Shown piece after piece: positions 47,223 to 57,195 of a stretch of 64,000 nt of DNA. Each line of letters opens with the position of its first letter. The stretch's first letter is position 1. Below the pieces are notes generated by a model. The model did no database searches. It saw only the letters and a list, made by a program, of their open reading frames with translations, and had not been told where the DNA came from. Origin of the DNA: Hysterium pulicare CBS 123377 (lineage: Eukaryota > Ascomycota > Dothideomycetes > Hysteriales > Hysteriaceae); the NCBI GenBank assembly GCA_000467715.1, contig AJFK01000112.1:124001-188000 (forward strand). The letters are read 5' to 3'. A program made the translations under genes and the position numbers.

Positions 47223-48524
47223 TCATCTCCTCTTCCCAAAACTCCCTTTCTCATTTGCAACCTTCTCCAACGCCATTTCGGCCTTGCTGTCTCTTCTATC
47301 CAAGAATGCGTTATAAAAGTTCGGTAAAATCCTTTTTGAATCTGCGATTGTGTCATGAGCCTCGGGTGCCAAGTGAATCAGATATCGAATCAACTTACTC
47401 GCATGTTCTTCCGCAAACTCAATACTCTCTGCTCCCTTTTCGGACGCAATCCTTACCGCCTCTTCCAACAAGGCCTCTCCGATGCCCTTCCTTCGATACT
47501 TTAACTTGACCGTCCAAGCCCTCACAAGCGCCTTGCCCCTCCGCTTCCCTCTCCCACTCCTCTTCTTCCCGCCATTCCACTCATCGGACCACCCCAAGAT
47601 CAAACTCCCGATAATCTCCTCGCCCCATTTCGACACAATCAAAATATCATCCCCTACCCACTCCCAGCCAATATCCTCGGCGAGGAAGAGATAGCCACCA
47701 GTAGCCCAGCGGACCGAAGCAAGAAAGGCCATTGTGATGCCAGCGGAGGTAGTAATTAAAAACATGAGGTCCTCGGATGAATGATAGGTTTTTTGGGTCA
47801 GGATGGCTATGATGCCGATGTATATAGCCACGTGTAGGGGGTGAAAAATGAGCATTCGCGATGCGAGCTGCCGCTGCTGAGCCACGCTGTCCGCGACCAA
47901 CTTCAATCCATCGAACCTATCGTCTTCCTCCGAGGCAATGTAGGTGCTTAGCGGGGGAAGTGGTTGCGGTCCGGATTCAGCCGGGACGTTGGAGGGACTG
48001 ACAGAGGATACTTCGGCGGCAGAATGGGAAGACAGGGGACCTGAGAGAGCGGTTGAGGTCGATACGGAGAGCGGAGAAGGTGGTGGGAGCGGAAGTGAAG
48101 AGGTGCTTCCGCGCATGCTTGGTGGGGTGGACATGGGTGATGGCATGGGGTCGTCGTCGCCGAGGCGCAGATTCGCGCTGAGGGAAGTGAGGAAGGCTGG
48201 TGAAATCAAACTGTTAGCTAATCCATCTTTGCTAATCTGTACAACATTACGAGAGTGAAGGGATGGTCGCGTGCTGTCAAGCTTGAATTCCACCATGAAC
48301 AACACATTTTCGGCTGGGCGCAGCATCTGCAAATCCCCTTCCAAAGTTGCCAACAGAATACAAAGGGAGAAAGACTCGCCAGCACTCGTTCTGAATCCAG
48401 GTATAGCAGGAATGAGCTTATCACCAACAGCGCCGGCGTAGTGATTGACGACCAGATCCGACGAGAATCTGTGAGAGGGAGGAGGAACGGGCTTGAGGTG
48501 CGGCGGAGGAAGCTGGCGGACCAT
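47223..48524 (-). CDS. Membrane-associated GNAT-family N-acetyltransferase
   Basis: An open frame of 433 codons starts at ATG 48524 in a good context (CAATATGG). The N-terminal third is Pro/Ser-rich and otherwise unrecognised. A hydrophobic region follows with two likely helices (HVAIYIGIIAILTQ and LMFLITTSAGITMAFLASV). The C-terminal part is a GNAT fold: ILIVSKWGEEIIGSLILGW, then AWTVKLKYRRKGIGEALLEE, where RRKGIG is the acetyl-CoA loop, then AESIEFAEEHA. This type of small membrane GNAT is common in Pezizomycotina; the acceptor is unknown. A 54-nt stretch near 48200 has intron-like ends (GTAATG...GCTAAC...CACCAG) but is stop-free and in frame, so it may be spliced or kept. Confidence 0.75.
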   Translation of the reverse strand: MVRQLPPPHLKPVPPPSHRFSSDLVVNHYAGAVGDKLIPAIPGFRTSAGESFSLCILLATLEGDLQMLRPAENVLFMVEFKLDSTRPSLHSRNVVQISKDGLANSLISPAFLTSLSANLRLGDDDPMPSPMSTPPSMRGSTSSLPLPPPSPLSVSTSTALSGPLSSHSAAEVSSVSPSNVPAESGPQPLPPLSTYIASEEDDRFDGLKLVADSVAQQRQLASRMLIFHPLHVAIYIGIIAILTQKTYHSSEDLMFLITTSAGITMAFLASVRWATGGYLFLAEDIGWEWVGDDILIVSKWGEEIIGSLILGWSDEWNGGKKRSGRGKRRGKALVRAWTVKLKYRRKGIGEALLEEAVRIASEKGAESIEFAEEHASKLIRYLIHLAPEAHDTIADSKRILPNFYNAFLDRRDSKAEMALEKVANEKGSFGKRR

Positions 48525-49716
48525 ATTGACAAGGCCAATTTCCTCTGCGAAGGAGTCGAAAGAAAAAAAAATAGGCTGGCAACGGCGTCAACGGTGACAT
48601 TGAATCTACTCCAAGAACGGGGAGCAACGTGCCATAAAGTATTGGTTCTAACATCGCCAAGGACCAAAACTTCAGCCACTCAGATGGGCCGTGCCAGTCA
48701 GCGCAAGAGATAAGCAACTCGTCGGAGTCGTCGTCAAACCTTTCCCTCTGGGTAGCCAACAGGGAGACCAAGCAGTCGTCATCATCCCGACTCACCCAGG
48801 CCAGAGAGCTATATCAGACCTGTTACTGCTCACCATTCCCCGCAGCAGCTGAAACGCCAAGATCTCACTGAAACGGTCTCTTCCACTCTGCATGCCGTCC
48901 CATGAGCATAATTGCATGTCAGCTGGGCCCCGTGTCGCGGAAAGAGTGCCGCTTGAGGACAACTTAGTATCATGTAGCAGCGTCCCGCCGTGGTTCCTGT
49001 GCACAATTCCGACATCCTCGGGCAGGCAGTCATGCTACCCTGCATACCGGTCTTATTCAGATCTTAGGTATTGTTGTATAGAGGTAAGAGTATCTTTAAT
49101 ATTAATTGAATTGAAGTCACCTTTACTTGTTCATGGTTTGCTACCCATAGCCGAGTTATTGAAGCGGAGTCTACCTCACCAGTTTCCACTCCAATGAGAA
49201 CAGTCCCAAGAACCAAAACAAAGTCCTCCCAACAATGTGAAGCATGCCGCATGCCGTGGCGGGACATCCCGATGCAACTAACGAATGCTTGTCCATCCTC
49301 ATAAGTCTATTTCAAAACTCGGTTATATGTCAAACAAAAAGTAACGCTCTATAGACAACGCCCAACACTACCCAACGCTTACCCGAACGACGAGTTCCCG
49401 ATTCTCCCACAGTATGCAATTGATAGCAAATCTTTGTTCGTATGGACACAAACTGAAAAGCTTTGCTCACAGAGACTGTAGTCCACAAAAAGTGATACAG
49501 TTTGTGACCGGAGGCAGCTCCAACCAACCAGTTAGTCAGGTCTCAATCCAGAAATTGACGTTTGTTCCATACAAAGTTTTGAATGACCGACTTTTTGGGA
49601 CCTTCTAGTATAGACAAGATCTTCCTAGGCCACATTATGGTTCTGGAGCCGGGTTTTGAACGGACCAGTAAAAAGGAGGCCTGTGTATGTCGATTGGAGC
49701 ATCAGCGAAACCTGGC
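48525..49716. other. Intergenic region
   Basis: 1.2 kb between the GNAT gene and the HAL4-type kinase gene, both on the minus strand. Upstream of the GNAT ATG a frame beginning at a GTG (to 48795) is open to an A9 run but has no ATG until late; I treat it as leader. The rest shows nothing recognisable. Confidence 0.4.
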
Positions 49717-52238
49717 TTACTTCTTGCTCGGTGTTGTTGACGGAGCCCCCGCGCCTGACCCAGGTTCAAGTGTATGCTCGTGGCCCTCCGCCCTAAATAT
49801 CGTGCCTCCCTCTTCTTGCCGACAGATCGGGCTATTGAGCACCCATTTGTCTTCCAATATCTCTTCCAAAGTCGCGCGCTTCTTCGGATCTACCTCCAAC
49901 ATTCGTCCAACAATGTGTCTACTCTCACGAGGCAGCAGACGCAATAATCTCCAAGGACCTTTAATGACTTGTTGCTGTTGTTGCTCTTTGCTTTGCAGAT
50001 TAGACGTCGGCGTCGACGGTCGATTCTCATTGGTAACTGGATCCGACTGGTTACCATCTTTGTGCCGATGATGATGATGGTGATGATGATTTGTGGAGTT
50101 GGTCGCTGCTGAACCCTGGCGCGATGCTGGCTCCGAGTAGGGCCCTGATTGTCGGCGGTCATCAGTTCCTGAGTTTGGAGAGAGCTCCGATGCCGATTTT
50201 GACGGATTTGTAATTTCCTTCGGCCCATCGTTAGGAGGTGATACAAAAAGCTTGTAAGAATTATCCGAGAGGCGAGGCGCCTTCCAAGGAAATCGTCGTA
50301 GCGTCATGCAGCAGAAGATGATTGCGAGAGACCATATATCGGTAGGTTGAGGATCGTACTTTGATAAGTCGTACACTTCGGGGGCGAGATAAGGGTCTGA
50401 TCCAACGATACCTACAAAACATCAGTTGCATTCTCTACTCTCCAGAAAAATATGCTTACCACTGGCGAGTACAACGTCATTCTCGAAAGGATAGCGAAAG
50501 ACTGCGGCGCTGCCGAAATCTATTATCTTCATGATACCATGTTCATTGACGACCACGTTGTCCAACTTCATGTCTCTATGGGCCAATCCCATGCTGTGCA
50601 AATACGTCAATCCGTTGAGTATTTGGAGGGTTGCACAATTGATCTCTTCTCGACTCATCTTACCAGTCATGACAATGGCGAACAGATCGTATGGTGCATA
50701 TTCCATAACAACATACCAATTTCCTTTCTCATGAACGAGGTCCATCGTTTCAATGATATTCCCATGGTGAAGCGTCGAACCGATACAGAATTCAGCCGTT
50801 ACCTTTTTGTTGTAGTCCCGTTCCGTTTCATAAGAATGCCGAGCTCTGAACTGTTTGACGGCGAAAGTCACTCCATCGCTGCTTCTCTTCATGAGTCGAA
50901 CTGAGCCTCCAGCGCCAGATCCGAGAACTTTTCCAAATTTTCCGTATTTGCTCTGTAATCCATGATCATCCGCAAACGGAACACCGGCAGATCCAGGGGT
51001 CGGTGGAGGAGTTTGGATTCCTGGTTTGATCGGTTTGGTTGACTTGTCCGCTCTTGTGGATTTTGTGGATTTTGTGGATGGAGCTGGAGAACTGGCGCGT
51101 TTGTCCTTCGAATGTTTGTGGCCACCCAGCTTGAAGAATCGCTTTAACTCGGACATCGATCCATGCTGTTTTCCTCCCAGTGTAGATCGTGCATCGCTAT
51201 CATCATGCTTACCTCCACCAAAGAAACTATGCCTTTTCTCCTCCTTGCTCGATATTTCCGAGGCGTTACCCCGCGAACGAGGCAATGGAGTTGTCGATGT
51301 GGATGATGAGTAACTATGGCCCCGTCGTGCATCTCTGCCACCAAAGATGAATCTAGCATCGAGTGCCTCAAGATTCCTGGGTTGCGGAGGACGTTTCGCA
51401 CGAGCATAAGGATCATCTTTGTCGCCAGTAGGCGTAAACGGTCTGGTGTAAGTTGGTGTAGTAGCGCCTGGGGTATGATTTCCAGGAGTATGAATACCGG
51501 TAGATCCGGAAGGACTTGTGTCCCTGGAAGGAGGAAGGGAATCACCGGCGGGGCCAACGGTGAATGTAGGAGCATGCTTAGGGTGTGTTGCGACGACTCC
51601 GCTCATATCAGATAGTGATTTTGGGCGTGGTGATGGCTGTGGAGAGTGTCTGGGAGACCCAGATGGCGCGGGAGATGCTTGTTTTCGTTCATTATGCATA
51701 TCCATCGATATAGGCGGGGGCTCATGCGGCGGAGAGACTTGAGGAGTCATCATCGCCGGGTCCGTTGAGACTTTCCTCTGATCCACACCTGGAGCGGGTT
51801 TCCCGTCGTTTGACGATGTACCAGCAGGGGTCAATGGCGGGGAGTGCATAGCAGAAGCAGGAGGAGATGGTCGTGGAGTATTACCCGAATGGTACCCAGA
51901 AGAATGTGTACGGGAAGCCGAAGCGGGAGAGGGTGCCTGCAATGTTAATTAGTTACAGCTATACAGCTACCGAAGAAATCACTTGCCCTAGATGCCGGGA
52001 GAGAAACGGGTTCGAAAGAGAAGTTCTCCAATCGTCTAGCTTGGCATCGTGATTTCTGCAGTGTCATTGACAGATTTCTAATCTCTTCCTCGGCTTCAGG
52101 ACCTAGTTCGTCATTGGGTTTATCGGAGTTGGAACTGAGAGTTGTCACATGTTGTAGGGACGGTACTGGATCGATTTCCTCGTCGACAGAGCTAAAGCGC
52201 ACTGCCTGCTGGGGTTGTTCGCTTTGCGTGGACGTCAT
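49717..52238 (-). CDS. SAT4: Ser/Thr protein kinase, Hal4/Sat4 family
   Basis: Three exons (52238-51987, 51936-50460, 50411-49717) give 807 aa. Sat4/Hal4 kinases stabilise plasma-membrane transporters such as Trk1 and support salt tolerance. The first ~410 residues are Ser/Pro-rich, with conserved landmarks [24 protein letters not shown] and [13 protein letters not shown]. The kinase domain (about 413-775) has [33 protein letters not shown] and [10 protein letters not shown], so it looks active. It holds an inserted linker with seven His in a row and a Gln run. Intron 1 (50 nt) reads only as GC-AG (TAGG|GCAAGT...TTGCAG). The gene is divergent to SVF1. Confidence 0.92.
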
Positions 52239-53097
52239 CTTCGGCGTATAACAGCAGGATAACTGATAGAACACTGGTTAGTAACAAGACACGTATAGAT
52301 TGAATGATCATAATGGCGCAGGGGACGTAGAAGTACTTGGATAGGTAACATCGGTATAGGATATCCTTACATGATAAACTTAAAAGCCTTCCTACTCGAT
52401 TAACGTATCTTTCACTGAGCCCAGGATTCCGCAATCAATTGGACGGATAGCATGCGGCAGTTCCAATCGGCGCAAGTATGGCAAACAGACAGACTAGCTG
52501 GCAATGAAGGATAGAAATGAAGAATCTGGCTCGTCTGTAAAGATATGAGTCGGCGCACGATGGTATGAAGGATTTGACGAGTGTGAGCCGGAAGATAGTC
52601 GGGATTACCTAGGAATGACGGCGGGCCCGGAAGCTTTCGGCAATCCACGCCTCAGCAGCGAGGCAGAGTTGAGATACAGAAAGGCGCGGGGAGTGAGGTA
52701 GCCGTAGGTCGTCGAGAAGGAGTGAAGGAGCCTTGGAGGAAGAGCTGGTTCTGGTGATATGCGGGTTGGTGAGGGGCAATCAAAGACATGCCGGCTTCCC
52801 TTATCAGGCCCTTGCAGTCCTGTACACAGTCCCTCAACCGGGTCTGACATTGCTCGTCATAAACGTCGGACTGGGACCAGCTGCTTACATACCACCGCCG
52901 AGTGTTTCATTTCACCTGCAGAAAGTTTCTTCAAACCACCCAGCAACCCGTAACAGCTGGTTGCAGCGCCTTACTATTCCTAGTTAGAGTGGCATAAGTA
53001 ACCGTCCTCCAACTGCCCGCGCCGCCCACACCCATACACATCGTCATTCTCTCTGCTTATTCTGGGTTTTTGGATAGTGTCTCGACGATCCCGCAAA
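52239..53097. promoter_or_regulatory. Divergent promoter and leaders, SAT4 / SVF1
   Basis: 859 bp between divergent start codons. Short ORFs overlap on both strands without domains. It likely includes a long 5' leader for the kinase, but no specific element is recognised. Confidence 0.4.
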
Positions 53098-54398
53098 ATG
53101 TTTAATTGGGCAAAGCAGACGTCAGTATTGGTCTTCCCAGCTCCTGTTGCTCTCACTTACGTCCAACGGCGACTTCTAGACTGGCCAATGTTGCCGGCAC
53201 TCAAGAGCCTATCTATGGCACTTCCGCCATACAGCCCGTTGGTCAACAGCCAGGCGATCCTGCATACACCGAGTTGACTAAGGATGGCCTCAAATGGGTA
53301 GCTATGGAATCAACCTGTGTTGAAACGCAGAGTTTCTACCTAATGGGAGACAACGGCCACATCGGCCTTGCTCAGGTTATCTATAGTAACGTAGCGTGAG
53401 GTTCCCGTCAAGGCCTCAATTTATGGCCATACCAAGAACTTACTGTGCGCAGAGGCATTCGAACCACCTGCCAGTTCAACACCAAGATCTTCTACCCGGA
53501 TAAAAAGACTCCTACCCTCTGGTCCTCCGATCCTCTCAGCAACTATGGTTTTGATGATGGCATGTTTTCTTTCTTCGCCGACGGCTGTTCACTCGATTTA
53601 TCCGAAGACGGCACGTTCTATACTATTAAGTCAGCGATAAATGAGAACAGTATGGTGAATCTCAAGGTCACGAGGGCAGCTCCTGGCTTTGTGGCCGGGA
53701 AAAATGGCTCCAGCTATTATGGGACGGATCCTAAAACTCCATGGGGCTCGATGCGACATGCTTTCTGGCCTAGATGCAATGTAGAAGGCAGCATCATAAC
53801 CAAAGCGGGGGAGGTCGATTTTAAAGGTCGTGGCTTTCTTTCGCACGCTTTGCAAGGAATGAAGCCACACCACGCAGGTATATCTTAAACTATGGGTTTC
53901 TTCCTGCCTTCGCTAACAACCCATGTAGCTGCTCGGTGGAACTTTGCCAATTTCCAATCCCCCACTTATTCCGCGATACTGATGGAGTACACAACACCAC
54001 CTTCATACGGATCGACAGTGGTGCGTGTGGGTGGAATAGCGACAGATGGCAAGATTCTTTTTGCAGGAAGCACCGGTGAATGCACCCACACCGAAGTGAA
54101 TAACGATTCGGATAATGATTGGCCGGCACCCAGCGCTGCAAGCTATCATTGGGAAGGCAAAACAGCAGATGGCAAAGAAGCTCGTGCAGATGTCAAGGGG
54201 AGTCTCGGCGAGAGATTAGATCGTGTGGACGTGATGGATCATTTGCCAGGTTTTGTGAAGGCCATTGTGGCAAGCGCGGCGGGCACAAAACCATACATCT
54301 ATCAGTGGGCCCCCAAGTTGACGCTTGAGCTGCAAGTGGGAGAAGAGTCATATAAGGAGGAGGGGACCCTGTTCACCGAGGCGACATTCATCTGTTAG
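53098..54398 (+). CDS. SVF1: Survival factor 1 (Svf1)
   Basis: Four exons (53098-53120, 53180-53395, 53453-53877, 53929-54398) give 377 aa, typical for filamentous fungi and shorter than yeast Svf1 (481). In yeast Svf1 is needed for survival under oxidative and cold stress and has been linked to ceramide transport between ER and Golgi. The lipocalin-like fold is signalled by [85 protein letters not shown] and [19 protein letters not shown]. The first exon encodes only seven residues (MFNWAKQ) plus two bases. All joins hold frame. Confidence 0.95.
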
Positions 54399-54767
54399 TC
54401 GGGTGTTCGCCGCTTTTTGGCTCTGATTATTCCTTAGTTGTAATGCCTCAACGTCGCAGGCCTGGTGCTTGAGACTTGATTAATTCCTTTTAACTCGGGT
54501 TTCTTCACTCAATTCTCTTTTTGTGAATAAATCCTCACTTCACTGATCTTTCGTTGGACAACGCCTATCTCCAACAACCCGACCGTCAGGATTTCTCATT
54601 GCTTCACTTCCTTATAGGTAACTCTCACATGAGAGCGCGTATTAGGGCGTTTGCCGTGTCGCGGTTGAAGTGGGGGAAGTGGCCCGTGCATCTAGTTACT
54701 TTCCTGCTGCCTTACAAGGTTGCCATCGCCAACCTCATGCAACGAACCGCCACAAACAACGGCCAGA
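54399..54767. other. Intergenic region upstream of the H4 variant
   Basis: 369 bp between SVF1 and the H4-variant gene, T-rich in its first half. It may hold an upstream untranslated or coding exon of the histone gene, because the chosen ATG at 54768 is not secured by conservation. Confidence 0.35.
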
Positions 54768-55581
54768 ATGGTGCAACCAAGATCAAGCGCTCAGGCACCC
54801 TTTGCAGGGTATAGTCGATATACGACTCTTCCTCTCCCCGCTGACCGGAAAGGTCTCGGTGGAAAGGGCTTAGGGAAGGGTAAAGCCTTCAAGAGGCATC
54901 GGTCAGTCTACTACCCGCGCCACAATTTGTGTCTAATCTGGCTTGAACTTGCAGAAAACTCCTCAAAGACAACATTCGTGCTGTAACTAAAGGCGATATC
55001 CGGTATGAAGAATGACTTACTGTACACTTTCACTATTTCACTGCGCCTTCTCGCCATCAGTCGCAGTTCCCGAGAAGTCATCGAGCTAACCAATTGCTTA
55101 CCAGTCGTCTGGCTCGTCGCGGCGGTGTCAAACGCATTTCGGCTCAAATATACGATGAAACCAGGGCGGCATTGAAATCCCGGTTAGAGATTGTGAGTGA
55201 TCCATATAAAATAGTCAACATTGTCATTTGTCTAAATCTTCTGAAGCTGTTGAAGGAAATCACAGCTGTCGTAGGTACGTTATCAATCAAAACTGCGTCT
55301 CTGATCAATTGATTCTAATTGGCATTAAACAGAACACTGCGGCAGGAAGACAGTGTGCGTCACTGATGTAAGTTGACTCCATACAATTTCACTTGGGTAT
55401 TAGCTGATGTCTTTTCAGGTTGTTTTCATCTTGAACAGAGTAAGCAGAGTCTCTGTCATTAACCAGCTGTGGTGCTAACATTTGACAACTAGCTTGGCAG
55501 TCCACTCTACGTAAGTATCATCTCCCTCAATATCGCTACCTTTACTGATCTTCTCAGGGTTTCGGACCAGGAAGGAAATAA
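54768..55581 (+). CDS. Divergent, intron-rich histone H4 variant
   Basis: Eight exons are inferred (54768-54901, 54955-55002, 55105-55192, 55247-55274, 55333-55367, 55419-55439, 55493-55510, 55558-55581), giving 131 aa with an N-terminus longer than H4 (103 aa). The core aligns along its full length: GLGGKGLGKG, KRHRKLLKDNIRAVTKGDIR, RLARRGGVKRISAQIYDETR, LEILLKEITAVVEHCGRKTV, CVTDVVFILNRLGSPLYGFG. The tail lysines equivalent to K8, K12 and K16 remain. Divergence lies mainly in the second half of the fold. Neurospora and other ascomycetes carry such an H4 variant (hH4v) beside canonical H4. All seven introns have good ends and conserve phase. The start at 54768 is the first ATG in frame and could be wrong. 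Confidence 0.88.
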
Positions 55582-55982
55582 GGTAGCGGCAATGTCCAAT
55601 TCTTTATGTTGAATACCCTCGGCGTTTTGGTACGGTTTGAAAACTCATTTTGGTCAATGGTACTTCAGTCCTGTTGTGTCTGATGGAGACTTGGGGTGTG
55701 GTTCAAAGGTGTCAGTACTAAAATTGTGGGAGAAGTCTGATACCAATCATTGTGAAATGGCAAGAGTGAGCGAGGCGGGGACACGAGTTCATGATCATGT
55801 TTCAATTGAAAATGTCATAGGCGAATGGCAGGGGACCTTCTAGGCTTAGTGATTGGTATGCTCATGAGCCATGCGACCCCGAGCGCAGTAGTGTAATTCT
55901 CTTAAACTAGTTACTAGTCCTTTGTTGCCGTCAGGTTTCCATATCAATGCATCCTTTCCTCGCCCTTGGAGCCTGAAGAGCT
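55582..55982. other. Convergent intergenic region
   Basis: 401 bp between the H4 variant and the 2EXR-like gene. A 68-codon ORF at 55637-55843 has no recognisable domain. Nothing else is seen. Confidence 0.4.
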
Positions 55983-56981
55983 TCATGAAACCTGCCACTT
56001 CGTTAAGGAAAGCCTCATGCGCTCAACCTTGGCCTCCCACTTCTTGAGACCTGGAAGATCGTGCTTTGTGCGTAAGCTCTGCAGGTTTCCAAGCAGGTTG
56101 TGGGCCTCCCCTGCCATTGACTGTTTTTGTACTGGCGTGATCACAGCGTACCGTACACAATTTTTTTGAAATAAGCCTAGGGTTCGGCGCAACACCTCCA
56201 CGAAATCGGATGGTCCCAGGCGTTTCGTTGCACCGAGCCATATCCGGTATTCCACACCGTAGTTCCATCTAATATCGTGATGAATGGGTTTGGCACACCA
56301 TAGAAACCATTTTGAGAGGCGGTTGAGATGCAAAAAATTCTGCCTATGGCTATCGGGTACTTCATAAAAGTTCCCGAGAAGGCGACATTCCGACCAAGCA
56401 GCCTTGCCAGCTTCTGGATCATCAATCCATGGGCGTCTCCACCAGAAGGATGGTTGATCAACGAACTGGAGCTCAAGAATGATTCCGTGGTTTCGTTTTA
56501 GATGAACTTGATGAGCGGGCGGTACCATCTCAACCCATTGCATTACCTTGTCGAATGAATTGTCATAGATATACCCTGTGAAGCGGGTCTTGGCGTAGAA
56601 TTCATACGAAGCTTCGTGGCGTAGGAGGCGACAGACGCGAAGGAGGGGCGGCCACAAAGTTCTTGATTTTTGACATCCAGTGCGTAGGTCAGCGCGACGA
56701 TAGAATGGAGTGATGGGAACTACTGCATGTTGGGAAAGGACGAGCTCATATATCAGTATTCTGACCTCGGGAGGCAGCTTCGATAGATGGCATTGCTTGC
56801 CAGGAAGAGGTTTGATGGTCAGCGGTTTCTCTAGTCTGGTATTGAGTCTAAAAGGTACTGGAGGTGAGTCTGCGAGCGCAAGGTTGCGTCGGACCTTCGG
56901 AGATTCCTTCGACCGGGAGGAAGATGTTGAGCGAGCGAACGAGGGGGATTTGGTAGGGGTATGTGGCATAGAAACATTCAT
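55983..56981 (-). CDS. Hypothetical protein with 2EXR/F-box-like motif
   Basis: An uninterrupted frame gives 332 aa from the first ATG at 56981. A Ser-rich basic N-terminus (~60 residues) is followed by CHLSKLPPEVRILIYELVL, the 2EXR-type motif found in many expanded fungal families and thought to act like an F-box. Next come LWPPLLRVCRLLRHEASYEFY, also typical of the family, and a Trp-rich C-terminal half with no named domain. The role is unknown; substrate-adaptor function is inference from the motif. Its start codon is 214 bp from that of the divergent CCDC25 gene. Confidence 0.7.
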   Translation of the reverse strand: MNVSMPHTPTKSPSFARSTSSSRSKESPKVRRNLALADSPPVPFRLNTRLEKPLTIKPLPGKQCHLSKLPPEVRILIYELVLSQHAVVPITPFYRRADLRTGCQKSRTLWPPLLRVCRLLRHEASYEFYAKTRFTGYIYDNSFDKVMQWVEMVPPAHQVHLKRNHGIILELQFVDQPSFWWRRPWIDDPEAGKAAWSECRLLGNFYEVPDSHRQNFLHLNRLSKWFLWCAKPIHHDIRWNYGVEYRIWLGATKRLGPSDFVEVLRRTLGLFQKNCVRYAVITPVQKQSMAGEAHNLLGNLQSLRTKHDLPGLKKWEAKVERMRLSLTKWQVS

Positions 56982-57195
56982 TTTGATCTTCGCACTTGAA
57001 GTTTCTTTAGTTGAACATATTGTTGAGCATTTGGGGTGGAGTTTGGGGTGGAGATGTGGTAGACAGCACTCTTTCACAAAAGTTTTATCGATAAGCAAGC
57101 GGCTTCATGGCGGCAAGAAGTCAGCCCCACCAGAAAATAATCCAACCCAACAGCACTGCAAATTCCAATACCAAACACCTGAGATCTGCACAGAA
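56982..57195. promoter_or_regulatory. Very short divergent promoter, 2EXR-like gene / CCDC25
   Basis: Only 214 bp separate the two start codons, the tightest divergent pair in the window. A non-ATG in-frame extension of the minus-strand gene reaches 57098. No clear TATA box is seen. Confidence 0.4.

Noticed and set aside
48525-48795. Upstream frame suggesting that the GNAT protein is longer and frameshifted at an A9 run (48563-48571).
   Set aside because: The upstream frame has no ATG at its start (it opens on GTG within a donor-like GTGAGT), while ATG 48524 has a good context and gives a complete frame without any shift.
54744-54815. Alternative histone start frame beginning MQRTATNNG.
   Set aside because: It is in a different frame from the conserved GLGGKGLGKG core, and no usable intron connects them in phase.
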